Shown one piece after another: positions 9,048 to 18,475 of a DNA stretch of 55,782 nucleotides (within the stretch, counting starts at the first letter, position 1; each line of letters begins with the position of its first letter). The position numbers were made by a program, and so were the translations under genes. Source of the stretch: Actinomycetota bacterium (lineage in GTDB: Bacteria; Actinomycetota; Actinomycetes; S36-B12); NCBI GenBank assembly GCA_947449945.1, contig CANFTO010000003.1, positions 1-55,782 on the forward strand, given 5' to 3'. The notes beneath the pieces were generated by a model, which was not told the origin of the DNA, did not search any database, and worked only from the letters and a program-made list of their open reading frames with translations.

Positions 9048-9730
9048 ATCTGTTGCTCCACAGCTCTGACCATGCGTCGCGACCAGAGCGACCCGAGAAC
9101 CGACAGAGTTGCGCCAGTTACAAGACAGACCAATCCCATGGGGTTACCGAAAATCCACTCAATTGGCTCGGCACCCATTGCTATGCCCATCAAAAGCCCA
9201 ATAGCCGGCAACCAGCGCAGCACTGCTGCCGTTGCTCGTGGACCTGCGAGTTCAGCTTGCAAGGTGTTCCGTAGTTCCTCGTTTTCACGCAACCCTTGAA
9301 TCATTCGTGCAACGGCAGCGCTCATGCCGCTTCCTGAGTTCGATGCCACTTGCCAGCATGCAGCAAGTTGCCTCAAATCTGGATGTCGTTGCGCGTCAGC
9401 TATGAGTGCCTGCGCAACGTCACCTTGCATGCCTACGGCACTCAAGGCAGCAGGCCATATTGGAGGCGCACTCGACGCCAACACCAATGCAGAACTTGGA
9501 GACTGCCCAGACCTGAGTTCCATCTCGAATGCCGCCAATGAATCAATCACTGCTCTTGTATCCAACTGCCTTCGATCAGAGCCTTTCGCTCGATTGCGCA
9601 GAGCATCAAGGACTTCAACGTGCCAAATCTTGGTGCGGGCAAGATTTAGCGACGCTAGGCGCATTGATGACCAAGGATCCATCCACACTGCTACTGAACA
9701 CGCAAGAAGTATTGCTATCGCGAGATTCAC
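9044..9730 (-). CDS. Type II secretion F-domain membrane protein (TadB-like)
   Basis: A 228-aa protein with an N-terminal hydrophobic segment, a cytoplasmic helical T2SF domain (IDSLAAFEMELRSGQSPSSAL ... SNSGSGMSAAVARMIQGL), and two C-terminal membrane helices (LRWLPAIGLLMGIAMG, MGLVCLVTGATLSVLGSLW). It pairs with the TadC-like gene downstream as the inner-membrane platform. The start codon is a GTG at 9730 overlapping the ATPase stop by GTGA; downstream it couples to TadC by the same arrangement. Confidence 0.83.
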   Translation of the reverse strand: MNLAIAILLACSVAVWMDPWSSMRLASLNLARTKIWHVEVLDALRNRAKGSDRRQLDTRAVIDSLAAFEMELRSGQSPSSALVLASSAPPIWPAALSAVGMQGDVAQALIADAQRHPDLRQLAACWQVASNSGSGMSAAVARMIQGLRENEELRNTLQAELAGPRATAAVLRWLPAIGLLMGIAMGAEPIEWIFGNPMGLVCLVTGATLSVLGSLWSRRMVRAVEQQM

Positions 9731-10866
9731 AATGCACCTGCTCGTGCTTTAAGTGCACGAATTGCTGGATGCTCCACATAAGTACCGTCGATGAACTCCA
9801 GTGCAGGTGTGAGTACAAATTGATGACGCTCATTTACATGCCCAATATAAATTCCTTGAACGCGCCGTTGTCCTGATGCGCTTCGCTCCAAATGGAGTAC
9901 CGCATCCAAACCTGCAGCAAGCAGTGCATGCACGGAAGCCCGATCAAGCCCCGCAGTTAGGCCCAACGCCTCAATTCTCGCAGGAACATCTACTGCTGAA
10001 TTTGCGTGCACAGTTCCGCAGCCACCTTCATGCCCAGTGTTAAGAGCTGAAAGCAACTCAACAACCTCAGCGCCGCGCACTTCGCCAACAACAATGCGAT
10101 CAGGACGCATACGCAACGTTTGTCGAACGAGATCTCTCATGGCAATTGCGCCAGCACCTTCAATATTTGCAATGCGAGATTGCAAACGCACTACATGCGG
10201 GTGGTCTGGGTTCAACTCAGCAGAGTCTTCAACAATGACGATGCGCTCATTCGCTGGAATAAGCCCAAGTAATGCCGACAGGATTGTTGTTTTCCCTGAT
10301 CCGGTGCCCCCACTAATCAAGAAAGACAACTTTGCTTCAATGAGTGTCCGCAACCAGGCACTTGTGTGCTCATCAATAGCTCCGTGGCCCACAAGCTCAT
10401 CCAAGGTAAAAGGCTTTCTTCTGGGTAAACGCAGCGAGATCACCGTGCCGTCAATTGCGATGGGTGGAATTGCGGCGTGCAGACGAATACCTGATGCCAT
10501 ACGCACGTCAATGAACGGGTGAGCATCATCAAGTCTGCGACCAGCTTGACTTGCTAAGCGCTGTGCCAATGCGCGTACTTCCTGATCCGAAGCGAAAGAC
10601 AACGGCACTTGTTCCAAACCGGATCCACGATCAATCCAAATTTGGTGTGGTCCATTGACCAATACATCGGTGACTTCATCCTGCTGCAGCAGTGGTTCCA
10701 ATATCCCGGCTCCGAGATACTCCCGCTGCAATTCAGTGACCAGCGAGAGAATTGCACCATCGCCAAGGACGATGCCCTCATCTCGAAGAGCTGCGGTTAC
10801 GCCAGCCTGTGTTGCTTCGCTTTGGCTGACTACTAAGCGAGAGCGCACACGATCAGCGAGTTTCAC
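9727..10866 (-). CDS. TadA/CpaF-family secretion ATPase
   Basis: A hexameric-type AAA+ secretion ATPase of about 379 aa that powers pilus or secretion assembly. Walker A is SGGTGSGKTTIL, the Asp box is IVIVEDSAELN, Walker B is RIVVGEVRG, and the His box is GGCGTVHANS. It belongs to the actinobacterial 'helicase/secretion neighbourhood' ATPases (Rv3659c-like). The GTG at 10866 is preferred because it forms the same GTGA overlap with the preceding stop as the other junctions of the operon. A TTG 12 nt upstream would add four residues. Confidence 0.92.
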   Translation of the reverse strand: MKLADRVRSRLVVSQSEATQAGVTAALRDEGIVLGDGAILSLVTELQREYLGAGILEPLLQQDEVTDVLVNGPHQIWIDRGSGLEQVPLSFASDQEVRALAQRLASQAGRRLDDAHPFIDVRMASGIRLHAAIPPIAIDGTVISLRLPRRKPFTLDELVGHGAIDEHTSAWLRTLIEAKLSFLISGGTGSGKTTILSALLGLIPANERIVIVEDSAELNPDHPHVVRLQSRIANIEGAGAIAMRDLVRQTLRMRPDRIVVGEVRGAEVVELLSALNTGHEGGCGTVHANSAVDVPARIEALGLTAGLDRASVHALLAAGLDAVLHLERSASGQRRVQGIYIGHVNERHQFVLTPALEFIDGTYVEHPAIRALKARAGAL

Positions 10867-11912
10867 GCTGACCACCAATCGCGAAAGAGTTGATCGCAGG
10901 TTTTCGCATAGGCACCTTTGACAAGAAGGCCTTGCTCAGCCGCTGCTATCACCTTGGAGTCTTCCGGAATGCTCGCGCGTACGGTTTTACCAAGTGCACG
11001 ACCAACATCATTTGCATTCATGCTGCGATCAACCTTGCGCACAATGATTTCTTGATTCGTCCACACCGAAGAAGCGCGCTCGATTACAACCGAGGCAGCA
11101 GCGATGGCTCGTATGCGGGTGGGAACAATCCACCAAACCGGAGCGTTCATCTGATGCAAGAGCTCGAGCACAAAATGATCAAGTTCTGCTCTACCAAGAT
11201 CAATCACCACAGCATCAAACGTTCGCACGGCACATTCCAAGATCGATTCCCACGCCTGTGGGGTTGGATGCGCCTGCGAATCACGTGATGCAGAAATCAA
11301 CGAAATGCCATGAGGTGTCGGTAATGCCGGGATCAAAGTCTCAGCGCTCATGCGTCCACTGGTCAACGCCAATTCGGGCCATCGTGCTCCTGGTCGCGTT
11401 TCGGCACCAAGGAGGAGATCGAGACCGCCACCAGTGAGATCTGCATCAATGAGTAACACGCGATGCCCCGCATGTCGTGCAGCGACTGCGAGGCCGACAG
11501 CCAATGTGGACGCACCGGCTCCGCCGCAGACACCCCCAATTGCCAACACTCGAGCTGGCGACCCAAATTCGACGGCAGCTGGCGTCAGTCTTTCTGCGAG
11601 CCAGTCATCAGCATGAGGCAATGCCACAACGTGCTCTGCCCCGATAAGTAGCGCCTGCCGCCAAAGCGCGGCGGGGATTGCCGCTTGGGTATCAAATTGC
11701 CAGGTCACTACTGCAAGATTGCGTCTCTTGCCAAGTGCATGCACTGATTCGATGAAGTCACTACCCAGTAGCAGAAGTGAATCATCGGACCAATGCGAGC
11801 CAAGACTCAGCAATGAATTCACAATCTCAATTTCCGCATTCCCGGCTGAGGCCAAGGAACGGACGTGGTCGATAACAATCGGGTCTGCGGTAGCAAGCAC
11901 TGTCCTGGTCAT
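10863..11912 (-). CDS. CpaE/MinD-like ATPase of the Tad locus (Ssd/Rv3660c-like)
   Basis: A 349-aa protein with a divergent N-terminal receiver-like half and a ParA/MinD-type ATPase half. The P-loop is GVCGGAGASTLAVG: the signature Lys of the deviant Walker A (KGGxGKT) and the second Lys are both absent, as is common in this family. HRVLLIDADLTGGGLDLLLG follows as Walker A'/B. The Mycobacterium homologue is named Ssd, septum-site-determining. It is the first gene of the operon. ATG 11912 has AAGG upstream; the longer TTG start at 11933 is weaker. ATP hydrolysis is doubtful given the missing lysines. Confidence 0.85.
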   Translation of the reverse strand: MTRTVLATADPIVIDHVRSLASAGNAEIEIVNSLLSLGSHWSDDSLLLLGSDFIESVHALGKRRNLAVVTWQFDTQAAIPAALWRQALLIGAEHVVALPHADDWLAERLTPAAVEFGSPARVLAIGGVCGGAGASTLAVGLAVAARHAGHRVLLIDADLTGGGLDLLLGAETRPGARWPELALTSGRMSAETLIPALPTPHGISLISASRDSQAHPTPQAWESILECAVRTFDAVVIDLGRAELDHFVLELLHQMNAPVWWIVPTRIRAIAAASVVIERASSVWTNQEIIVRKVDRSMNANDVGRALGKTVRASIPEDSKVIAAAEQGLLVKGAYAKTCDQLFRDWWSA

Positions 11913-12019
11913 GCCTTGACCTTGATCGTCCAAGGGGCGTGAATCCAGTGCGATCGGGCAATCTGTGGATGACGCTCACTGTTTGGGAGCCTGTGGATAT
12001 CTGCAGTACCGTGACCCTC

Positions 12020-12808
12020 ATGCCGACGGCAGCCTTCTTTGACCTCGACAAGACCATTTTGGCTAAGTCGAGTGCTTTCGCCTTTGCGCGCCCCTTTTTC
12101 AAAGGTGGGCTCATTAGCCGCCGCGGAGTGCTGCGCAGCGCATATGCCCAACTCGTATTTGTCACGTCAGGTGCTGATCACGAACTTATGGAGCAGATGC
12201 GCACCTACGTCACCAATTTGGTTACTGGCTGGGATGTTGAGTCGGTGCAGGCAATCGTTGCGGAAACCCTCGACGAAATCATTGATCCGATGGTCTACCA
12301 AGAAGCGGTCGATCTGATCGCTGAGCATCGCGCTGCTGGTCACGACATTGTGATCGTGTCATCTTCAGGTAGCGACATGGTCGAACCAATCGGTGCTCGT
12401 CTCGGAGTTGATCACACGATTGCTACACGTGCAGCAATTGAAAACGGGCGCTACACCGGTGAACTGGAATTTTTCGCTTACGGACCAAACAAAGCGCTCG
12501 CAATTCAAGAGCTCGCAGCGGAACGTGGTTACAACCTCGACGAGTGCTACGCCTACAGCGATTCGCAGACAGATTTACCAATGATGGAAATCGTTGGACA
12601 TCCGGTCGCCGTAAATCCAGATGACGAACTTCGCGAAGTTGCTCTCGACCGCGAATGGCCGATCATGGATTTCCAAAAGCCTGTGGGCCTGCGTACGCAC
12701 ACGAAGCAAATAGCTGTCACTGGCACCAGCGTCGCTCTCGGAGCAGCAGCAATTGGAGTTGCGTGGTACGTCATCCGTCGCATGACCCGCGCTCGAGCAG
12801 CGTCATAA
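12020..12808 (+). CDS. HAD-superfamily IB phosphatase with C-terminal membrane anchor
   Basis: A 262-aa HAD hydrolase of subfamily IB (SerB-like). Motif I is FFDLDKT with the nucleophile Asp, motif II is VSSSGSD, motif III Lys is in GPNKALAI, and motif IV is YSDSQTDLPM. A hydrophobic helix near the C-terminus (GTSVALGAAAIGVAWYVI) followed by Arg residues suggests membrane anchoring. The ATG at 12020 lies 7 nt after TACCGT, a leaderless arrangement; a GTG at 12011 is possible. It is divergent from the CpaE-like gene, matching Rv3661 beside Rv3660c. The substrate is unknown. Confidence 0.87.
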   Translation: MPTAAFFDLDKTILAKSSAFAFARPFFKGGLISRRGVLRSAYAQLVFVTSGADHELMEQMRTYVTNLVTGWDVESVQAIVAETLDEIIDPMVYQEAVDLIAEHRAAGHDIVIVSSSGSDMVEPIGARLGVDHTIATRAAIENGRYTGELEFFAYGPNKALAIQELAAERGYNLDECYAYSDSQTDLPMMEIVGHPVAVNPDDELREVALDREWPIMDFQKPVGLRTHTKQIAVTGTSVALGAAAIGVAWYVIRRMTRARAAS

Positions 12809-12829
12809 GCACTCGGTAGTGTCGAAACT

Positions 12830-13600
12830 GTGAGCCAAACCTTTCAGCCAGCGTTCATTGACGCATTACTTTCACGAGATGACGTCAATACTGCGCTCAC
12901 CGCGGCCCGCGATGACATCGATGCTGTGTTATGGCGTCGAGATATTCGTGCGGCAGCAAACGAGGTAGCTGCCGCATCAGTTGAACGCGGTGCTCGCGCT
13001 TCAGCAACCATTGAAGGCGCTGACCTCGTGATGCCTGACGATTCACCAATGGGTCGCGTCTTGGGGAGCACACTCTTACTGACATCCTCAATTCCCAGTC
13101 AGGTGGATACCTGGGGAAAAGCTCCGCTGCAGGTCATCGCACATCTTCATGCGCTCACTGCGTCAGGCTTTGCTCCAGCTGACACTCTTGGTCGCCCGCG
13201 TACTAGCGATGAAGCTGACGATCCTTTGAAGATCGGGTCGCTTCCTGACGTTTCATCTCTCGCACCAAGTCTGATGGCTATTTCAAGCCTTGTTACTCGA
13301 CGTACCGACCTGCCTGCATTGCTCACCGCAGCATTCGTTCATAACGAAATCCTGTGGATGCGCCCGTTTACTTGGGGCTCAGGGCTCGTGGGCCGCGCAC
13401 TGGTGCGATGCGTCATGGCGGAGCGCGGTCTAGATCCGTCACCATTCACCATTCCTGAGCACGGCTTTGTTGAGACCGGACGACCGGCCTACGTGCAGGC
13501 CATTAAGAACTACGGCACGGGCAGCGTTGAAGGCGTCGCTGAGTCTGTAATTTGGTTTGCTGCGTGCTGCGCTGTTGGTGCGGCTGCAGTCAACCTGTGA
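12830..13600 (+). CDS. Fic-fold protein with degenerate active site (Rv3662c-like)
   Basis: A 256-aa protein often labelled oxidoreductase in actinobacteria. Sequence features suggest a Fic fold: SATIEG at 58-63 fits the inhibitory helix motif [S/T]xxxE[G/N], and AFVHNEILWMRPFTWGSGLVGR at 168-189 aligns with the Fic core. In that core the catalytic motif HxFx(D/E)GNGRxxR is altered: His is Arg178, Asn is Ser, the first Arg is Leu, and only the final Arg is kept. AMP transfer is therefore unlikely. The GTG at 12830 lies 7 nt after TAGTGT (leaderless). The fold assignment is from motif reading only. Confidence 0.65.
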   Translation: MSQTFQPAFIDALLSRDDVNTALTAARDDIDAVLWRRDIRAAANEVAAASVERGARASATIEGADLVMPDDSPMGRVLGSTLLLTSSIPSQVDTWGKAPLQVIAHLHALTASGFAPADTLGRPRTSDEADDPLKIGSLPDVSSLAPSLMAISSLVTRRTDLPALLTAAFVHNEILWMRPFTWGSGLVGRALVRCVMAERGLDPSPFTIPEHGFVETGRPAYVQAIKNYGTGSVEGVAESVIWFAACCAVGAAAVNL

Positions 13601-13644
13601 TCAACCTGCTGTCGTGCCTGCTCTAAGCATGATTAGGTACACCC

Positions 13645-15597
13645 ATGAGTGAAACCCTTGCCAACCTCGGCACCGAAAATCGTCTGTTCCCACCATCAGC
13701 CACATTTGCCGCACAGGCCAATGCGCAACCAGGGATCTTTGAGGCCGCAGCAGCCGATCCTCTGGGCTTTTGGGATGAGCAGGCTCAACATATTTCTTGG
13801 AGCACGCCATATACCGAGGTTCTTGATTGGTCGAATGCGCCGTTTGCCAAATGGTTCGTTGGCGGCAAACTCAACATTGCTTACAACTGCGTGGATCGTC
13901 ACGTTGAAGATGGCTATGGCTCGCAGGTTGCTCTTCGTTTCGAAGGAGAACCAGGCGATCGCCGCGATATTACGTATGCAGACCTGCAACGCGAAGTCAG
14001 CAAGGCAGCGAATGCGTTGATTGAACTTGGTATCAAAACGGGCGATCGCGTGATGATCTACCTGCCAATGATTCCTGAAGCCGTGATTGCCATGTTGGCA
14101 TGCGCGCGTATTGGTGCAACACACTCGGTCGTGTTCGCGGGGTTCTCTGCAACTGCCTTGCAGAGTCGCATTGAAGATGCGCAAGCAGCACTCGTGATTA
14201 CGGCTGACGGGCAGTACCGTCGCGGATCTTCTATGCCCCTTAAGCCTGCAGTTGACGAGGCCCTCGAAGGCGAAACGCCAATTCGCAACGTGTTGGTGGT
14301 TAAGCGAACGGGTGATGACGTTGCGTGGAATTCAGATCGCGACCTCTGGTGGCACGATGTTGTTGATCGTCAATCAGACGTACACGTGCCAGAAAGTTTC
14401 GACAGCGAACATCCTCTCTTCATTCTTTACACGTCAGGAACAACAGGCAAGCCAAAGGGAATCCTGCACACCACTGGTGGTTACTTGGTGCAGACCTCAT
14501 ACACGCACCGCGTGATTTTCGATCTCAAGCCTGAAACTGATGTGTATTGGTGCACGGCAGACATTGGTTGGATTACCGGTCATTCATATGTCACGTACGG
14601 TCCACTCGCCAATCGCGTTACCCAAGTAATTTACGAGGGCACGCCAGATTCACCTGCACGCGATCGTTGGTGGGACATCATCGAGCGTCACAAGGTTTCC
14701 ATTCTTTACACCGCACCAACAGCTATTCGTACCTGCATGAAATGGGGAGATGAACTTCCTAAGAGCAAGGATCTATCTTCACTTCGGCTCCTTGGTTCCG
14801 TTGGTGAACCCATCAATCCAGAAGCCTGGATGTGGTACCGCGAAGTCATCGGCAATAACAACTGCCCAATTGTTGATACGTGGTGGCAAACTGAAACTGG
14901 CGGCATCATGATCGCTCCCGTTCCAGGCATCACGGCTTGTAAGCCAGGCTCCGCTATGGGCCCAATCCCGGGCATCAGCGCAAAAGTTGTTGATGATGAA
15001 GGTGTTCCTGTGCAACCAGGTTCAGGCGGATATCTGGTGTTGACCCAGCCATGGCCTGCGATGCTGCGCGGCATTTGGGGCGACAATGATCGTTACGTTG
15101 AAACCTATTGGTCGCGTTGGCCAGATACCTATTTTGCAGGTGACGGTTCAAAACTCGATAGCGACGGCGCTATCTGGGTACTTGGTCGTGTTGATGACGT
15201 GATGAACGTTTCGGGCCACCGTCTTTCCACTACTGAAGTTGAATCAGCGTTGGTGTCACATCCAAAGGTTGCCGAAGCTGCAGTTGTTGGCGCTGAAGAT
15301 GAGCGCACTGGCCAAGGCATCGTCGCCTTTGTGATTTTGCGTGGTGGCTTCGAGGACGGACCAGAACTCGTCACTGAGCTTCGCAATCACGTCGCCAAGG
15401 AAATTGGCCCTATTGCCAAGCCACGTCAGATCATGATTGTTGCCGAGCTTCCTAAGACGCGTTCCGGAAAGATCATGCGCCGCTTGCTTCGCGATGTTGC
15501 CGAGCACCGCGACCTAGGTGATGCAACAACGCTTGCGGATCCAACAGTGATGAATCTGATTGCTTCAGGTTTGTCACAGGGTGCGAGTGAGGATTAA
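13645..15597 (+). CDS. acs: Acetyl-CoA synthetase (AMP-forming)
   Basis: A 650-aa member of the ANL superfamily that activates acetate to acetyl-CoA with ATP through acetyl-AMP. The P-loop motif is [12 protein letters not shown], the acetate-pocket region contains WWQTETGG, the hinge region is [20 protein letters not shown], and the catalytic Lys609 is in [10 protein letters not shown]. That lysine is the residue controlled by reversible acetylation in homologues. Length and motifs match full-length Acs. The gene lies 5 bp upstream of nhaA, so the two are probably co-transcribed. Acs in relatives is regulated by cAMP-Crp, but no clear CRP box is seen here. Confidence 0.97.
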   Translation: MSETLANLGTENRLFPPSATFAAQANAQPGIFEAAAADPLGFWDEQAQHISWSTPYTEVLDWSNAPFAKWFVGGKLNIAYNCVDRHVEDGYGSQVALRFEGEPGDRRDITYADLQREVSKAANALIELGIKTGDRVMIYLPMIPEAVIAMLACARIGATHSVVFAGFSATALQSRIEDAQAALVITADGQYRRGSSMPLKPAVDEALEGETPIRNVLVVKRTGDDVAWNSDRDLWWHDVVDRQSDVHVPESFDSEHPLFILYTSGTTGKPKGILHTTGGYLVQTSYTHRVIFDLKPETDVYWCTADIGWITGHSYVTYGPLANRVTQVIYEGTPDSPARDRWWDIIERHKVSILYTAPTAIRTCMKWGDELPKSKDLSSLRLLGSVGEPINPEAWMWYREVIGNNNCPIVDTWWQTETGGIMIAPVPGITACKPGSAMGPIPGISAKVVDDEGVPVQPGSGGYLVLTQPWPAMLRGIWGDNDRYVETYWSRWPDTYFAGDGSKLDSDGAIWVLGRVDDVMNVSGHRLSTTEVESALVSHPKVAEAAVVGAEDERTGQGIVAFVILRGGFEDGPELVTELRNHVAKEIGPIAKPRQIMIVAELPKTRSGKIMRRLLRDVAEHRDLGDATTLADPTVMNLIASGLSQGASED

Positions 15598-15602
15598 TTA
15601 AG

Positions 15603-16835
15603 ATGCAACCGACTGAGTTCTTAAGTCGGCTATCACTTCCCGAACGCGGCTACATTCGCGAACGATTACGTGATGAAACTTTCGGCGGAATTCTGCTGTT
15701 GGTTGCCGCAGCCATTGCACTTGTGTGGTCGAACTCTGCTTGGGCAAGTGGGTATCAAAGTTTCGTTAATTTCGAATTCGGTCCCGACTTTCTTCATCTG
15801 CACCTTTCAGTGGCCGAATGGGCATCTGATGGGCTTCTTGCTGTCTTTTTCTTCGTGATTGGCCTTGAACTCAAGCATGAACTCGTGCTGGGTTCACTTT
15901 CCAATATTCGCAAGGCTGCCGTTCCTGTCGCGGCTGCTATTGGCGGAATGTTCGTGCCCGCGCTGATTTTCGTGATTATCAACGTTTCAACTCCCCAAGG
16001 TGTACCCGGTGGCTGGGGAACGCCTATGGCCACCGATATCGCCTTTGCGTTAGCTGTGTTGGCAGTAGTCGGCAAGAACTTGCCAATTGCCTTGCGAGCC
16101 TTCTTGTTGACGCTCGCAGTCGTTGACGATCTCGGAGCGATTCTCGTCATCGCTGTGTTTTACACCGACAAGATTGCACTGAGCTGGCTTGCACTTTCAG
16201 CTCTGTGTTGCATCGCTTATGCGATTGCACAACGTCAGCGGGTGCGAACTGCCTGGCTATACGTGCCTCTTGGATTACTCACTTGGGTGTTCATGCTCAA
16301 CAGCGGCGTCCATGCAACAGTGGCCGGCGTGGTGTTAGGTCTGCTCACTCGTGTAAATCCCGATCCCGACGAAACCCAATCCCCCGCCGACCGCGTTGCA
16401 CATCGCATTCACCCATTGAGTGCCGGCATCTGTGTTCCGCTGTTCGCACTCGTTGCCGCGGGGGTTGATGTGCGGTCCATTGGAGTGTGGACGGCAGTCA
16501 GCACACCCGTAGCCATCGGCGTGATCCTGGGGTTGATTCTCGGTAAGCCCATCGGGATTTTTTGCACTTCGTGGCTGGTTGCTCGATTTACTCAGGCATC
16601 GCTCAGTTCATCACTTCGTTGGCTCGATATTTTCGCCGTGGGCCTATTAGGTGGCATTGGATTCACCGTTGCCCTCCTTATCGCCGAACTCAGCTTCGAT
16701 GGAACTGACCTCAGTTCGGCGAAGTTTGCTGTGCTGGTGGCTTCGGTGGCAGCAGCGCTCTTTGCCGCAATCGCCCTGCGCCGCCGTGGCCGGGCCTACG
16801 CGGCATTAGCTGAACTCGAGGAAGTTGACCTTTAG
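15603..16835 (+). CDS. nhaA: Na+/H+ antiporter NhaA
   Basis: A 410-aa membrane antiporter with about 12 helices. Ion-binding Asp residues are in LAVVDDLGAI (the Asp163-Asp164 pair of E. coli NhaA) and MATDIAFAL (Asp133 equivalent). FFVIGLELKHE and GIGFTVALLIAEL are further family signatures. The ATG at 15603 is just 5 bp after acs, with GAGG upstream. Acetate uptake and proton balance could explain the pairing with acs, but that is inference. The C-terminus is short, without the fused thioredoxin domain seen in some homologues. Confidence 0.95.
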   Translation: MQPTEFLSRLSLPERGYIRERLRDETFGGILLLVAAAIALVWSNSAWASGYQSFVNFEFGPDFLHLHLSVAEWASDGLLAVFFFVIGLELKHELVLGSLSNIRKAAVPVAAAIGGMFVPALIFVIINVSTPQGVPGGWGTPMATDIAFALAVLAVVGKNLPIALRAFLLTLAVVDDLGAILVIAVFYTDKIALSWLALSALCCIAYAIAQRQRVRTAWLYVPLGLLTWVFMLNSGVHATVAGVVLGLLTRVNPDPDETQSPADRVAHRIHPLSAGICVPLFALVAAGVDVRSIGVWTAVSTPVAIGVILGLILGKPIGIFCTSWLVARFTQASLSSSLRWLDIFAVGLLGGIGFTVALLIAELSFDGTDLSSAKFAVLVASVAAALFAAIALRRRGRAYAALAELEEVDL

Positions 16836-16883
16836 GTCCCCAGAGAATTGAGATCCGCGCGCACCACGCGCTAGCCTCTTGGT

Positions 16884-17273
16884 ATGCCTGACAATCAACC
16901 AAGCATTGGTCAACTCGTCTCAAAGACGGTGAGCGATGCCAAGCGCCTTGCCACTGCTCAATTGGCACTCGCAAAAGCTGAGATGCAGGCTTCAAAGAAG
17001 GCCATCACCGCTGCTACCGCTTTGGGTGTCACCGCACTGATTTTGTTGCCGTTGGCGATTCTGTTCCTGTTGTTCACCTTGGCTTATGGCTTACAGCAGA
17101 TGGGGCTACAAGCCTGGGCGGCCTTCGGCATCGTTTCAGTCTTGCTACTGATCGTCATTGGCATCACTGCCGCACTTGCTGTTTCTCAGGCCAAGAAGGT
17201 CAAGGGACCAGAACTTGCAGTACGCGAGCTCAATAAGACTGTTGAAGCCTTCGGCCAGTCGGACGCTTCGTAA
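16884..17273 (+). CDS. Holin-X / DUF1469-like small membrane protein
   Basis: A 129-aa protein: an N-terminal amphipathic helical segment (SKTVSDAKRLATAQLALAKAEM) followed by two transmembrane helices at about residues 45-72 and 78-105. This is the layout of the actinobacterial phage-holin-superfamily III proteins that commonly sit beside nhaA and marP. Despite the name no phage gene is nearby, so it is a resident membrane protein of unknown role. The start is well defined: TAGCCT (16872-16877), 6 nt, then ATG, a leaderless promoter. It converges with marP with a 4-bp gap. Confidence 0.8.
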   Translation: MPDNQPSIGQLVSKTVSDAKRLATAQLALAKAEMQASKKAITAATALGVTALILLPLAILFLLFTLAYGLQQMGLQAWAAFGIVSVLLLIVIGITAALAVSQAKKVKGPELAVRELNKTVEAFGQSDAS

Positions 17274-17277
17274 TTTC

Positions 17278-18468
17278 TTAGTCTCGAACCACACAGGTTC
17301 CGGTATCAACCAGAGTTTCACTCGCGATGCCCGTAGCCATCGCCATATTTAATTCACTTGCAGCAATTGCATAACCTGTAGATGTGTTGCTGATTCCGGA
17401 ACCGAACACCATGCCAAGCACTTCGCCTTTGCTGGAAACAAGTGGACCTCCTGAATCTCCGGGAATAACACTTCCGCGGAATGAAATCACTTGACGTTCA
17501 ACACCACTTTTGCCGTAAATATCATCGCCGCGCGCATCAATAAGCGCCCTGATGCGTACAGGAATCACTTTCAAGTCCGTGCCTCCTGGGTAACCAATCG
17601 CTGCGGCATCTTCCCCTGATGCTGGTGCACTGGTTTGGAGTTTCAAAGATGGAACAAACGAAGAATCTACTTGCAAGGCAGCAACATCAAGCCTTGGATC
17701 GAAGTACACCACCGTTGCAGGCCAACGCTCATTGCCAAGTTCCACCTGCGGATCATGGACTCCCGCAACCACATGCGCGTTCGTGAGCACCACGCCTTCG
17801 GCGATGAAGAATCCCGAGCCTGTGAGTGTTGTTTTGCATAGATCAGTTGATCCCGTCACTCGCACCACCGACTGAGAAGCACGAGCAACTGCAGCTTCTG
17901 TAGTCAGCGCAATCGTGGGCGCTTTGACGTCTGGTCCCACGACTTCTGTGATACTTGAAAACACACGTGGCAGCGAGCCTTGCCCAACCACATCACGTAA
18001 ATGAATGAATACATCGCGCACTTGATTCGGGACAATCGCATCAAGGGTGGTGACGACCTTTGATTGTTGAACCATCGTGGTGGTTTGAGAGACTGGAAGC
18101 ATCGCGATTGCAGTCGCAATGATCCAAACAATCACTGCGAGTGCCAACACATTCAGGGCAGCTCCTGCAGCACTGTCGATGTATTTCACCGGAGTCCACG
18201 TGATCGCTGCACGTAGCATCCGACCAAGAATTGACGTCAGACTTTGACCAATGAGTGCACAGGTGAGGACTGCACCAATCAATACGAGCGCGCGAACAAT
18301 GCCCTCGGAAAAGTACGACGCAATGACATCGGGAAGTAACAATGCTGCAGCGATTCCGCCGCCCAAGAAGCCAGTAAATGAGAGCAACCCAGCAACAAAG
18401 CCCTGGCGCCAACCGGCCCAAGCAAAAACAATCACGGCGCCAACAAGCACCCAATCAACAACACTCAT
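17278..18468 (-). CDS. MarP-type membrane-anchored periplasmic serine protease
   Basis: A 396-aa protein. Four N-terminal CvpA-like transmembrane helices (residues 1-125) precede a trypsin-fold protease. The triad is His232 (LTNAHVV), Asp261 (RLDVAAL) and Ser339 (PGDSGGP). Cys211 and Cys392 match the disulfide pair of Mycobacterium MarP (Rv3671c). That enzyme acts in the periplasm and is needed for acid and oxidative resistance. The start lies 7 bp after the nth stop, so marP is the second gene of an nth-marP operon. Spacing of all key residues agrees with MarP to within a few positions. Confidence 0.93.
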   Translation of the reverse strand: MSVVDWVLVGAVIVFAWAGWRQGFVAGLLSFTGFLGGGIAAALLLPDVIASYFSEGIVRALVLIGAVLTCALIGQSLTSILGRMLRAAITWTPVKYIDSAAGAALNVLALAVIVWIIATAIAMLPVSQTTTMVQQSKVVTTLDAIVPNQVRDVFIHLRDVVGQGSLPRVFSSITEVVGPDVKAPTIALTTEAAVARASQSVVRVTGSTDLCKTTLTGSGFFIAEGVVLTNAHVVAGVHDPQVELGNERWPATVVYFDPRLDVAALQVDSSFVPSLKLQTSAPASGEDAAAIGYPGGTDLKVIPVRIRALIDARGDDIYGKSGVERQVISFRGSVIPGDSGGPLVSSKGEVLGMVFGSGISNTSTGYAIAASELNMAMATGIASETLVDTGTCVVRD

Positions 18469-18475
18469 TGAATGA

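Noticed and set aside
11913..12019. Possible 6C small RNA, which occurs between the Rv3660c-like and Rv3661-like genes in relatives
   Set aside because: The spacer lacks the two C-rich hairpin loops that define 6C RNA.
16884..17273. Holin-like protein as evidence of a prophage
   Set aside because: No phage structural, integrase or lysis genes nearby; the family is a standard chromosomal neighbour of marP and nhaA.
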